From the NCBI GenBank assembly GCA_027001895.1, contig JALTLP010000031.1, forward strand, positions 1 to 7,805: a DNA stretch of 7,805 bases, in the 5' to 3' direction. Below are positions 1 to 6,816 of the stretch, in pieces. This stretch comes from Chromatiales bacterium (GTDB lineage Bacteria; Pseudomonadota; Gammaproteobacteria; UBA6429; Thiohalophilaceae). The first letter of the stretch is position 1. Each line of letters begins with the position of its first letter. The position numbers and the translations under genes were made by a program. A model generated the notes under the pieces. The model searched no databases. It saw nothing but the letters and a program-made list of their open reading frames with translations, and was not told the DNA's origin.

Positions 1-212
1 ATTTATATTCTTTTTTGTTTAAAAAATGAAAAATTGATATGAAAATTATAAAAATACGGATGATTTTTTATATTTTTATAAAAAAAAGAGCGTTTAATCC
101 ATTTTTCTGTCTGTTTTAGGTGAAAAATTCTAAAAATTTTAATAAAAACAGTTTTAGACGTTGTTAGAAGGCGTTTAACACGTTTTATTGTTTAAACTAT
201 TACAGGCAGTAT
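1..212. other. AT-rich non-coding tail downstream of ygfA
   Basis: No convincing gene is visible here. The stretch is extremely AT-rich, with many A and T runs. It includes a perfect all-AT inverted repeat with arms at 64-72 and 77-85 and a 4-base T loop. The stem has no G or C, so it is a poor intrinsic terminator for ygfA, which reads towards it. It could equally be upstream DNA (an UP-element or nucleoid-protein binding tract) of a gene lying before the window. An 8-bp palindrome, GTTTAAAC, sits at 190-197. Confidence 0.5.
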
Positions 213-809
213 TTATGATTTTATGCTGTGTATCGCTTTTTCTGTGCTAATTAAGTGCATTGGTACATCCCAATGGTTTGTTTTTATGCTTTTTACCTGT
301 TGAAACGTGTAACCAACACCAATTAACCGTGGTTTTAACCAGAATTTACGTGGTCTAAGCATATTTAGCGTACGATCATAGTAACCCGCACCCATTCCTA
401 TACGATTTCCTGTTAAATCAAACGCGACTAAAGGTAAAAAGATACTATCGAGGCTTATTATTTTTCGCTGGCGTTGTTTTTTGGCATGTTGCGGTTCCAG
501 AATGCCATATCGGTTTGGAATAAGTCGTGTTTGTGAGGTGAAAGCGGTAAACCACAGCGGATGATGGTTTCGTGGCTGTAATACAGGTAAAAATACGTTT
601 TTATTTTGTTGCCAGCATGCCTCTATAAACGGCATCAGGCTTAGTTCACCTTCTGTTGCCAGGTAACAGCCAATATTCTGGCTATGTTTATAAACAGGGT
701 GATTTATAAGCAGCCCGGCAAGTTGTTCGGCAGCAATTTGTTGTTCGGCCAGGCTTAAGTTACGTCTTTTTTCACGCATTTGTCTGCGAATGGTTTTTGC
801 ATTGCTCAT
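213..809 (-). CDS. ygfA: 5-formyltetrahydrofolate cyclo-ligase (5,10-methenyltetrahydrofolate synthetase)
   Basis: This cytosolic enzyme converts 5-formyltetrahydrofolate to 5,10-methenyltetrahydrofolate using ATP, returning a storage or inhibitory folate to one-carbon metabolism. The 198-residue length is normal for the family. Visible signatures are the basic N-terminal helix (R8-R16), the substrate-side segment around YLATEGELS (49-57), FLPVLQPR (73-80), RYGILEP (100-106), and the glycine-rich phosphate-binding block RIGMGAGYYDR (136-146). IGVGY (163-167) and WDVPMH (180-185) follow near the C-terminus. The start places the basic helix at the usual distance from the N-terminus, but no clear Shine-Dalgarno precedes it. 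It lies downstream of 6S RNA on the same strand, as in E. coli where ssrS and ygfA (also called fau) are co-transcribed. Here about 300 bp containing repeats separate them. The family call is firm from motifs; co-transcription is inferred. Confidence 0.95.
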   Translation of the reverse strand: MSNAKTIRRQMREKRRNLSLAEQQIAAEQLAGLLINHPVYKHSQNIGCYLATEGELSLMPFIEACWQQNKNVFLPVLQPRNHHPLWFTAFTSQTRLIPNRYGILEPQHAKKQRQRKIISLDSIFLPLVAFDLTGNRIGMGAGYYDRTLNMLRPRKFWLKPRLIGVGYTFQQVKSIKTNHWDVPMHLISTEKAIHSIKS

Positions 810-890
810 AGGGTGAAAGTATAGCTTTATCTATGTCGGTTGAGCCAATTAAAATATTGATGATAGTGGTTTGCTTTTATATAGAAGAGC

Positions 891-967
891 AGATTGCTTC
901 GTCGCTGCGCTTCTCGCAATGACCGGGTAATGTCATTGCAAGCCCAATTTATTGGCCGTGGCGATCC
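891..967. repeat. Imperfect palindromic intergenic repeat
   Basis: The core is a perfect 8-bp inverted repeat: GCAATGAC at 916-923 and GTCATTGC at 932-939, with an 8-base loop. Outer ends pair as GATTGC (892-897) with GCGATC (961-966), allowing one G-U pair. The arm reading GATTGCTTCGTCGCTGCGC is of a type seen in intergenic repeats of many bacterial genomes (from memory, not searched). A run of seven T at 970-976 follows on the plus strand, but no plus-strand gene reads into it. The element lies between ssrS and ygfA. Confidence 0.75.
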
Positions 968-1000
968 TGTTTTTTTCTGCCTGAGTTTGGCGAATTAATT

Positions 1001-1040
1001 AAGATCGCTTTGTCGCTGCGCTCTGCGCAATGACCGGGGT
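1001..1040. repeat. Half copy of the 891-928 repeat arm
   Basis: This is a direct repeat of 891-928 in the same orientation. It shares GTCGCTGCGCT and GCAATGACCGGG and differs by a few substitutions and a one-base gap. No matching inverted arm follows it, so it is a single arm or a decayed copy. It lies in the leader between 6S RNA and ygfA. Confidence 0.75.
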
Positions 1041-1106
1041 GGGACGTTGGTACTGCAAATGAAATTCAATTTGTAAGGGTGAAAGCCTGGTTTGATTTGT
1101 AAATAG

Positions 1107-1290
1107 TGTTCTTCCCCACCTGTACCGGTTTGATCTTTGCCTTGAACCTGAGGTTCAAGTGGGTGCTTTGGTCAGCCATCAGGCTTTCCGCTACGAGGCG
1201 GACTTGCACACAAGCTGGCGTCCACACCCGAAGGTATAAATTACGGCTCAAGAGAACTCGACCAAGTGTCGAATACCGCAGGGAAGAACA
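1107..1290 (-). ncRNA. ssrS: 6S RNA
   Basis: 6S RNA binds sigma70 RNA polymerase as an open-promoter mimic and lowers transcription in stationary phase. On the minus strand the ends form a perfect 10-bp closing stem (1290-1281 with 1116-1107). This gives about 184 nt, the length of the E. coli RNA. The central 5' strand carries TTGAGCCG followed by an AT-rich stretch and ATACC, closely matching E. coli TGAGCCGATATTTCATACC. The 3' strand has the hairpin CTTGAACC/GGTTCAAG (1159-1141), matching the hairpin that forms in E. coli 6S RNA when product RNA is made. Its place between zapA and ygfA is the conserved gammaproteobacterial location. Short open frames across it are spurious. The exact ends are inferred from the stem and may be off by a few bases. 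Confidence 0.95.
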
Positions 1291-1300
1291 GTTATATTTT

Positions 1301-1329
1301 ACTATAAAAACAATGCGTCAGGGCGTTAA
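1301..1329 (-). promoter_or_regulatory. Predicted sigma70 promoter of 6S RNA
   Basis: Read on the minus strand, a -35 box TTAACG (1329-1324) is followed by a 17-base spacer and a -10 box TATAGT (1306-1301). This predicts a start near 1295-1293, only a few bases before the 6S closing stem. Four of six and five of six bases match the consensus boxes. It fits 6S RNA having its own promoter within the zapA-ssrS gap. An alternative -10, TAAAAT at 1301-1296, lacks a good -35. Confidence 0.6.
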
Positions 1330-1444
1330 AAAGTCGCGCTTTTTGTGGTGAAAACGGCTTGTAATTATCTGGTTTATAAGCTTGGGAAGTGTAGGCGGTC
1401 TTGCCGGGCAGCGAGTGTTAAAAGTGATGTCAGATGAAGAGAGT

Positions 1445-1768
1445 TTAAAATTCCATTTGCTGGCTTTTGAACAGCGCCTGTTCTATTTTTTCCTGTAGGC
1501 CTTTTATGCGTGTACCGATTTGTTCATCATTAGCCGATTTCGGTGAATCGCTGGTCTGGCTAAGTAATTCGTGGGAAATATTAAGTGCGGCCATTACCGC
1601 AATACGATCTGAGCCAATGACTTTACCGTTATCACGGATTTCGCGCATTTTTTTGTCGAGGAAGTCTGCCGAGCGAATCAGGTCATGACGTTCTTCGTCT
1701 TCGCAGGCAATCAGGTATTCCTTGTCGAGAATGTTGACGGTAATCGCCGGTGTTTTTACTTCACTCAT
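1445..1768 (-). CDS. zapA: Cell division protein ZapA
   Basis: ZapA binds FtsZ and cross-links protofilaments, stabilising the Z-ring at midcell. The 107-residue protein shows the family layout: an N-terminal beta-strand segment (VNILDKEYLIAC, 11-22), then a helix with LDKKMREIR (37-45). The most conserved block is GKVIGSDRIAVMAALNISHELL (48-69 overall). A C-terminal helix (about 83-105) would form the tetramer coiled coil. Its ATG overlaps the end of the upstream coiled-coil gene by 8 bp, with stop and start inside ATGAGTGA, so translation is probably coupled. A GGAAA run directly precedes the start. 6S RNA follows on the same strand after about 155 bp, the usual gammaproteobacterial order. 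Confidence 0.95.
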   Translation of the reverse strand: MSEVKTPAITVNILDKEYLIACEDEERHDLIRSADFLDKKMREIRDNGKVIGSDRIAVMAALNISHELLSQTSDSPKSANDEQIGTRIKGLQEKIEQALFKSQQMEF

Positions 1769-1967
1769 TTTCCAATGCCCTTAGTCTGGTGATCATTGAT
1801 TCAACTCGCGTTTTAGCCAGTTCGGTTTTTTCAATCAGTTGATTCCGTTCTTTGGTTAAGTGGGTCTGGCTTTCCCGCAATGTTTTGTTTTCGTTCTGAA
1901 GTCGGTCAACCGCTTTGATGAGATCATCAACACGTGATTCAAGTTTTTTAAGATCTAATTCATCCAT
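1761..1967 (-). CDS. Small coiled-coil protein of the TIGR02449 type, ZapB-like
   Basis: This 68-residue, highly charged protein is predicted to be almost entirely alpha-helical. Hydrophobic residues recur at heptad-like spacing (L6, L9, V13, L16, V20, L23, L30, L37, L44, V55, I59, L62, L65), giving a continuous coiled coil with no membrane segment or signal peptide. I recognise it as the short family often annotated TIGR02449, found just upstream of zapA in Pseudomonas and relatives. Its size and coiled coil resemble ZapB, the ZapA partner in E. coli, so a role at the Z-ring is a reasonable inference; sequence alone does not prove it. It is the first gene of the zapA unit and shares the promoter candidate at 2062-2034. 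No strong Shine-Dalgarno is visible before its ATG. Confidence 0.85.
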   Translation of the reverse strand: MDELDLKKLESRVDDLIKAVDRLQNENKTLRESQTHLTKERNQLIEKTELAKTRVESMITRLRALENE

Positions 1968-2033
1968 TGTTACAGCCGGTGTTTTTGTTTAATTAGTCTT
2001 GTGAGAAGTTTATTCTTTAATAGTATATAGGGC

Positions 2034-2062
2034 AATATAGAGTGAGTGAGGGCGAGGGTCAA
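2034..2062 (-). promoter_or_regulatory. Predicted sigma70 promoter for the coiled-coil gene and zapA
   Basis: On the minus strand, TTGACC (2062-2057) and TATATT (2039-2034) are separated by exactly 17 bases. Each box matches the sigma70 consensus at five of six positions. The predicted start is near 2027, leaving a leader of about 60 nt before the ATG at 1967. A second -10-like TATACT at 2027-2022 lacks a good -35. No comparably clear promoter was found for the divergent ygfB gene in this 196-bp gap. Confidence 0.6.
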
Positions 2063-2163
2063 CGGAAATAAAGCACATTTTTATCGATATTTTGCTGTTA
2101 AATACGATATCAAGCATTTAGGATCAGCGCTTACCTGTAAATTAACTCATTTGAAGCTGTTAT

Positions 2164-2739
2164 ATGAATAATTACCCCGATTACGATATTGTTAATGATG
2201 CCCTGCAACGCAGTGATTCCGAACAGGATGCGGCCGAACATCACGGTCAGCTTTGTGCTTTGCTCAGTTTGCAGGATTCCTTTGCGCAAGAGCAATGGTT
2301 AACTCAGGTTTTGCCTGAGGTTGAAAAAGGCGATGCCTTGCTGGCTGAAACACGCAGTATTTTGTCCGAAATTTACCAGGTAACCACCAGCAGTATTGAT
2401 GCCGAGGATTTTGCTTTTCAGCTATTGTTGCCAGATGACGATGCTTGTTTGTCACAACGCTTACAGGCGCTAAGTCACTGGTGCCAGGGGTTTTTAATGG
2501 GGATTACTCATGCCGGGATTACCGATATTGATAAATTACCATCGAATTTGCCTGAGATTGTGCGTGATTTTGTGCAAATTTCCCGTGCAGAGAGCTTTGA
2601 GATTGATAACTCCGAAGAGGATGAGAGTTCTTTTGTAGAAATCAGCGAATTTGTGCGGATGGGAACCCTGTTGTTCCGTGTTGAATTTAAGCAGTTTCTT
2701 AGCCAGTCAGCAGGATCTGACTCGGAAAAGCCACATTGA
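2164..2739 (+). CDS. ygfB: YgfB, UPF0149 family protein
   Basis: This 191-residue acidic soluble protein matches E. coli YgfB (about 192 residues) in length and layout. Family marks are AEHHGQLCALL (24-34), the central LSHWCQGFLMGI block (103-114), EIVRDFVQIS (131-140), and an acidic stretch before a final helix (SEEDESSF at 150-157, EFVRMGTLLFRVEF at 162-175). There is no signal peptide or membrane segment. The biochemical role of the family is poorly defined; in Pseudomonas aeruginosa, YgfB has been reported to influence beta-lactam resistance by counteracting the regulator AlpA. Whether that holds here is unknown. It opens the ygfB-pepP-ubiH-ubiI run, 53 bp before pepP. A weak GAAG lies 7 bases before the ATG. 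Confidence 0.9.
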   Translation: MNNYPDYDIVNDALQRSDSEQDAAEHHGQLCALLSLQDSFAQEQWLTQVLPEVEKGDALLAETRSILSEIYQVTTSSIDAEDFAFQLLLPDDDACLSQRLQALSHWCQGFLMGITHAGITDIDKLPSNLPEIVRDFVQISRAESFEIDNSEEDESSFVEISEFVRMGTLLFRVEFKQFLSQSAGSDSEKPH

Positions 2740-2792
2740 TCTGTATTTTGGCAACTGGGAATGGCTGTTCGATAAGGTGTATTATATAAGGT

Positions 2793-4097
2793 ATGAATAT
2801 TAAAGAATTCGCCCGTCGCCGTAAGCGACTGATGCAAATGATGGATAAGGACTCTGTCGCTATTTTACCTGCTGCCCCCGTACGTATGCGTAACCGGGAT
2901 GTTGAATACCCGTATCGCCCGGACAGCGACTTTTTTTATTTAACCGGTTTTGCCGAACCTGAAGCGGTGATGGTGCTGGTGCCGGGGCGCAAGCATGGCG
3001 AATATATTCTGTTTTGCCGTGAGAATGATCCGGTGATGGAAACCTGGAATGGCCCACGTGCCGGTCAGGATGGTGCGATTGAGGAGTATGGCGCGGATGA
3101 TTCTTTCCCGATAGATGATATCGACGATATTCTTCCCGGCCTGCTGGAAAATAAATCCCGGGTTTTTTATACCATGGGTATTCATAAAGATTTTGATCAA
3201 CGATTAATTGGCTGGGTAAATCGTTTACGCGAACAGTCGCGTGCCGGTATTCATACGCCGGGTGAGTTTGTAGCCTTAGAACATCATTTGCATGATATGC
3301 GTTTATATAAGAGTGCTTATGAAATTACCCGTATGCGCCGCGCAGCAAAAATTTCGGCAAAAGCACATATCCAGGCGATGCAGGTTTGTAAACCGGGTAT
3401 GAATGAATACCAGATAGAGGCCGAGTTGCATCATCAGTTTGCTAAACAGGGTGCCCGTTCACCGGCATATTCCTCGATTGTGGGGGGTGGCAAGAACAGT
3501 TGTATTCTGCACTATGTGGATAACAATGAAGTGCTCAATGATGGTGATATGTTATTAATTGATGCCGGTGCAGAAGTAGAATGTTATGCCGCTGATATCT
3601 CCCGGACATTTCCAGTTAACGGTATTTTTTCAAAAGAACAACGCGCGCTATACCAGTTGGTACTGGATGCACAATATGCCGCAATTGAACAGGTGCAGCC
3701 GGGTAACCACTGGAACCAGCCACATGAAGCTGCCGTTAAAGTACTAACCAAAGGTTTGATTAAGCTTGGCTTGCTAAAAAGCACTCCGGCGAAGGCAATA
3801 AAAGACGAGTCCTATAAAAAGTTTTACATGCATCGTACCGGCCACTGGCTGGGGATGGACGTTCATGATGTGGGTGATTATAAGGTAGAAGAACAATGGC
3901 GAGTGCTTGAGCCAGGCATGGTATTAACCGTTGAGCCGGGTTTGTATATTGCACCAATGAAAGGGGTTGCCAAAAAGTGGCATAACATTGGTATACGGAT
4001 AGAAGACGATGTGCTGGTAACCAAAAAAGGTCATGACATATTAAGTAAAGACACACCAAAAGAAATTGATGAAATCGAAGCCCTGATGCAGGGTTAA
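2793..4097 (+). CDS. pepP: Xaa-Pro aminopeptidase (aminopeptidase P, M24B)
   Basis: This cytosolic metallopeptidase removes an N-terminal residue when proline is second. The 434-residue length fits PepP (about 441 in E. coli). The N-terminal creatinase-like domain (about 1-170) includes EYPYRPDSDFFYLTGF (38-53). The C-terminal pita-bread domain carries the full dinuclear metal site: D257 (LLIDAGAE), D268 (ADISRTFPV), H351 (HWLGMDVHD), E381 (VEPGLYI) and E404 (IRIEDD). H358 and the GGKNSCILHY block (232-241) are also intact, so the enzyme should be active. The start is supported by the usual short basic N-terminus. ATAAGGT occurs twice upstream (2772-2778 and 2786-2792), and the nearer copy is only one base from the ATG. 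The pepP-ubiH linkage is conserved in gammaproteobacteria without an obvious functional tie. Confidence 0.97.
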   Translation: MNIKEFARRRKRLMQMMDKDSVAILPAAPVRMRNRDVEYPYRPDSDFFYLTGFAEPEAVMVLVPGRKHGEYILFCRENDPVMETWNGPRAGQDGAIEEYGADDSFPIDDIDDILPGLLENKSRVFYTMGIHKDFDQRLIGWVNRLREQSRAGIHTPGEFVALEHHLHDMRLYKSAYEITRMRRAAKISAKAHIQAMQVCKPGMNEYQIEAELHHQFAKQGARSPAYSSIVGGGKNSCILHYVDNNEVLNDGDMLLIDAGAEVECYAADISRTFPVNGIFSKEQRALYQLVLDAQYAAIEQVQPGNHWNQPHEAAVKVLTKGLIKLGLLKSTPAKAIKDESYKKFYMHRTGHWLGMDVHDVGDYKVEEQWRVLEPGMVLTVEPGLYIAPMKGVAKKWHNIGIRIEDDVLVTKKGHDILSKDTPKEIDEIEALMQG

Positions 4098-4119
4098 AAT
4101 GACTGCTAGAAACGATATT

Positions 4120-4191
4120 GTCATTTCGACCCTGGGGAGAAATCTTGAGTTATAAAGTTAAAGATTCCTCCGCTAACGCGTTCAGAATGAC
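4120..4191. repeat. Palindromic intergenic repeat between pepP and ubiH
   Basis: The outer ends are GTCATT (4120-4125) and AATGAC (4186-4191), and the inner pair is AATCTT (4141-4146) with AAGATT (4161-4166) around a 14-base AT-rich loop. The intervening arms pair imperfectly. The left arm, GTCATTTCGAC...GAGAAATCTT, is of a widespread bacterial intergenic repeat style (from memory, not searched). It occupies about half of the 140-bp gap and has no T-run typical of an intrinsic terminator. If transcribed with the operon, it would fold in the mRNA between the two cistrons. Confidence 0.75.
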
Positions 4192-4237
4192 GGGGGAAAT
4201 AGCCTGGATATTAGTTTGAGTTAAAACAGAATTTATT

Positions 4238-5506
4238 GTGGAAAATAATACAAACAAAACAGAATTTGATGTAATCATTGTCGGCGGTGGTCTGGTCGGG
4301 GCCAGCCTTGCCTGTGCGCTGGCATCTGCGGCTCCGAAAGTCGAGTTAAAGATTGCTGTTATTGAAAACTATGCTTTTGATCACGAACAACAACCCAGCT
4401 TTGACTCACGCACGGTTGCTTTGTCGTATAGTTCCAGAGAAATTTTTGAAACACTGGGGTTGTGGTCACAAATTGAAAAGCTGGGTGCCTGTGCAATAGA
4501 AGAAATCCATGTTTCAGATCGCGGTCATATGGGTTTAACCCATTTGCGCGCACATGAGCAGGGCAGTGAAGCACTCGGTTATGTGGTTGAAAACCAGTTG
4601 CTGGGTAAAGCCCTGTATCAGCGTCTGTCTGAGTATAAAAATATTTATTTGTTCTGCCCTGCATCAGTGGCTTCTTTTACAACAGATAAACAACTCGTCG
4701 AAGTTAAGATAACGGAAGGTGATAAAGAAGCATTATTATCGACTCGGCTACTGGTTGCGGCTGATGGTGGCCAGTCCTTTGTGCGTCAGCAGGCTGATAT
4801 CAAAACCCGCAATCTTGAATATAACCAGAGCGCAATCATAACCAATATTGCCTGTGATAAACCGCATAACAATATTGCTTACGAACGTTTTACTGATAGC
4901 GGCCCGCTGGCCTTGCTGCCATTGAATGATTGTGAGGGGATAAGTAATCGTTATTCGCTGGTCTGGACTTTAAAGAACGAACAGGTGGAAAAATACCTGG
5001 CAATGGATGACGAGACATTTTTAGCCGCGCTGCAACAACGTTTTGGTATTCGCGCCGGGCAGTTTATTAAAACTGCAAAGCGGGTCAGCTACCCGCTGGA
5101 GCTGATGCGGGTTAAAGAATCGGTTCGGCAACGTCTGGCAATCATTGGCAATGCCGCGCATACATTACACCCGGTTGCAGGTCAGGGCTTTAACCTTGGC
5201 TTACGGGATGTCGCCTCGCTTGCAGAAGTGGTTATACAGGCCCGTTTACAGCAGGAAGATTTTGGCGAGTTGTACTGTTTACAAAAATATGAAGCATGGC
5301 GCAAACGTGACCTGTTACAAACAAGTTTAAGTACCGATAGTCTGGTACGTTTATTTACGACGAATTTTTTACCCGTGGTGGTCGCACGTAACATGGCCTT
5401 GCTGGCAATGGATATGTTGCCGGGTATGAAAATAAATATGGGGCGGCAGGCAATGGGCTTTGTCGGTAAGGTAAGTCGTTTAGCAAGAGGTTTGCCACTG
5501 GTATGA
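4238..5506 (+). CDS. ubiH: UbiH, 2-octaprenyl-6-methoxyphenol hydroxylase (ubiquinone C1 hydroxylation)
   Basis: This FAD-dependent aromatic monooxygenase of ubiquinone synthesis acts with the soluble/peripheral Ubi complex. The 422 residues hold the dinucleotide-binding motif GGGLVG (16-21), the DG motif region AADG (174-177), and the second FAD-ribityl motif GNAAHTLHPVAGQGFN (304-319). HVSDRGHMG (91-99) and STDSLVRLF (365-373) resemble E. coli UbiH rather than UbiI or UbiF, which is why I assign UbiH. The only sensible start is GTG at 4238: no in-frame ATG lies before the FAD motif, an in-frame stop is at 4217-4219, and no clear Shine-Dalgarno is seen. This implies weak or coupled initiation. 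It overlaps the next gene by four bases (ATGA). The family is certain; the hydroxylation position is assigned by similarity and synteny. Confidence 0.92.
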   Translation: MENNTNKTEFDVIIVGGGLVGASLACALASAAPKVELKIAVIENYAFDHEQQPSFDSRTVALSYSSREIFETLGLWSQIEKLGACAIEEIHVSDRGHMGLTHLRAHEQGSEALGYVVENQLLGKALYQRLSEYKNIYLFCPASVASFTTDKQLVEVKITEGDKEALLSTRLLVAADGGQSFVRQQADIKTRNLEYNQSAIITNIACDKPHNNIAYERFTDSGPLALLPLNDCEGISNRYSLVWTLKNEQVEKYLAMDDETFLAALQQRFGIRAGQFIKTAKRVSYPLELMRVKESVRQRLAIIGNAAHTLHPVAGQGFNLGLRDVASLAEVVIQARLQQEDFGELYCLQKYEAWRKRDLLQTSLSTDSLVRLFTTNFLPVVVARNMALLAMDMLPGMKINMGRQAMGFVGKVSRLARGLPLV

Positions 5507-6714
5507 ATCAGTTTGATATAACGATTGTTGGTAGTGGCATGGTTGGTGCGTCACTGGCCTGTGCGCTAGCAGCGAATAACAGCGACTTGTCGATTGCGGT
5601 AATTGATACGGCGGTCCCGCTTGAAAAACCGGCGATGGACAGTTTTGATTTACGCGTGAGTGCAATTACCCGTGCCAGTGAAAATATTTTCAGAAATATC
5701 GGTGTATGGGATGCGATAGAAAGCATAAGAGTCAGCCCTTATCAGGATATGCATGTATGGGATGCCAAAGGCAATGGCGTGGTGCATTTTGACAGTGCTG
5801 ATCTGGCCGAACCATCGCTTGGGCATATTATCGAGAATCGGGTAATACAATATGCTTTACAGCAGCGCCTAAAAACTTTTGACAATATCCATGTGATTGC
5901 ACCGGCTGTTTGTAAAAAATTAATTGAAAATGAACAACAGCTTGTTTTATTGCTTGAAGATGACCAGGTGATTACAACTTCGTTACTGGTGGGTGCCGAT
6001 GGTAGCCGGTCATGGGTACGACAACAGGCGAATATTAGCGTGCGCGGCTGGGATTACGACCAGGCCGCAGTGGTAACCTATGTTAAAACTGAAAAGCCGC
6101 ATCAGAATACGGCCTGGCAACGTTTTATGCCAACCGGGCCACTGGCTTTTTTACCACTTAGCGATGGTTATAGTTCAATCGTCTGGTCAACTTCACCGGA
6201 GCAGGCTGAAGAATTAACAACAATGGATGAAGCCAATTTTAAACAGGCTGTGCAAGTGGCTATTGATAACCGTTTTGGTGAAATTAGCTTCTGTGCAGAA
6301 CGTGTGGTGTTCCCGTTGCGATTTTTTACAACTGACCAATATATAAAACCTAATCTGGCACTGGTTGGTGATGCTGCACATACCATTCACCCGTTGGCAG
6401 GACAGGGGGTGAATATGGGTTTGTCTGATGCAGCGGCACTGGCACAAACGCTTATCGATGCGCTTAACAAGGGTAAGGCTGTTAACAGTTTTTCTGTGCT
6501 ACGTCAGTATGAACGCTGGCGCAAGGCCGATAACCTGGCTTTGATGGTAGCGATGGATGGTTTTAAAAATATTTTCGGTAGTGAGCTGGTTCTGGTTCGT
6601 GAGTTACGAAACACCGGGATGAACCTGGTCAATGATATGCCGCTGATTAAAAACAGTATTATTCGCCAGGCAATGGGTTTAAGTGGCGATTTATCCCGTT
6701 TTGCACAACTGTAA
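5503..6714 (+). CDS. ubiI: UbiI-like ubiquinone hydroxylase (UbiH/UbiF/VisC/COQ6 family)
   Basis: This second FAD-dependent ring hydroxylase has 403 residues. Its motifs are GSGMVG (10-15), LRVSAITRASE (50-60), LGHIIENRVIQYAL (106-119), GADG (164-167), and GDAAHTIHPLAGQGVN (289-304). Position directly after ubiH and the C-terminal IIRQAMGL (386-393) match E. coli UbiI (VisC), the C5 hydroxylase. The segment around IRVSPYQDMHVWDA (75-88) also resembles UbiF, which acts at C6, so the regiospecificity is less sure than the family. The start lies in the ATGA overlap with ubiH, giving tight translational coupling. The two proteins share the fold and several blocks, as expected for ancient paralogues. 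No gene for a third ring hydroxylation step is in this window. Confidence 0.82.
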   Translation: MNQFDITIVGSGMVGASLACALAANNSDLSIAVIDTAVPLEKPAMDSFDLRVSAITRASENIFRNIGVWDAIESIRVSPYQDMHVWDAKGNGVVHFDSADLAEPSLGHIIENRVIQYALQQRLKTFDNIHVIAPAVCKKLIENEQQLVLLLEDDQVITTSLLVGADGSRSWVRQQANISVRGWDYDQAAVVTYVKTEKPHQNTAWQRFMPTGPLAFLPLSDGYSSIVWSTSPEQAEELTTMDEANFKQAVQVAIDNRFGEISFCAERVVFPLRFFTTDQYIKPNLALVGDAAHTIHPLAGQGVNMGLSDAAALAQTLIDALNKGKAVNSFSVLRQYERWRKADNLALMVAMDGFKNIFGSELVLVRELRNTGMNLVNDMPLIKNSIIRQAMGLSGDLSRFAQL

Positions 6715-6816
6715 CTTATAGATGGATATCATGTTCTGTCATACACGGCATAAATTTCGCAAAATTATAAATAATTCTAATTCAGCGTTTATAAACAGGT
6801 ATACTTGACTGGGTTA

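Noticed and set aside
891..976. Palindrome followed by seven T, looking like a plus-strand intrinsic terminator
   Set aside because: No plus-strand gene or promoter lies upstream to be terminated. The structure is better explained as a dispersed repeat beside a T-run.
891..1040. Possible CRISPR array from repeated motifs
   Set aside because: There are only two direct copies, one arm is inverted, there is no regular spacer, and no cas gene is present.
1328..1344. AAAAAG/CTTTTT inverted repeat with a 5-base loop, possible bidirectional terminator after zapA
   Set aside because: The stem is six pairs with a single G-C, too weak for an intrinsic terminator, and it overlaps the predicted 6S -35 region.
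1066..1351. Open frames on both strands (61 and 81 codons) across the 6S RNA region
   Set aside because: They coincide with a well-supported 6S RNA, resemble no known protein and have no gene-like context. They are chance frames.
2508..2837. Minus-strand open frame of 109 codons across ygfB
   Set aside because: It is a shadow of the well-supported ygfB and pepP reading frames and has no recognisable domain.
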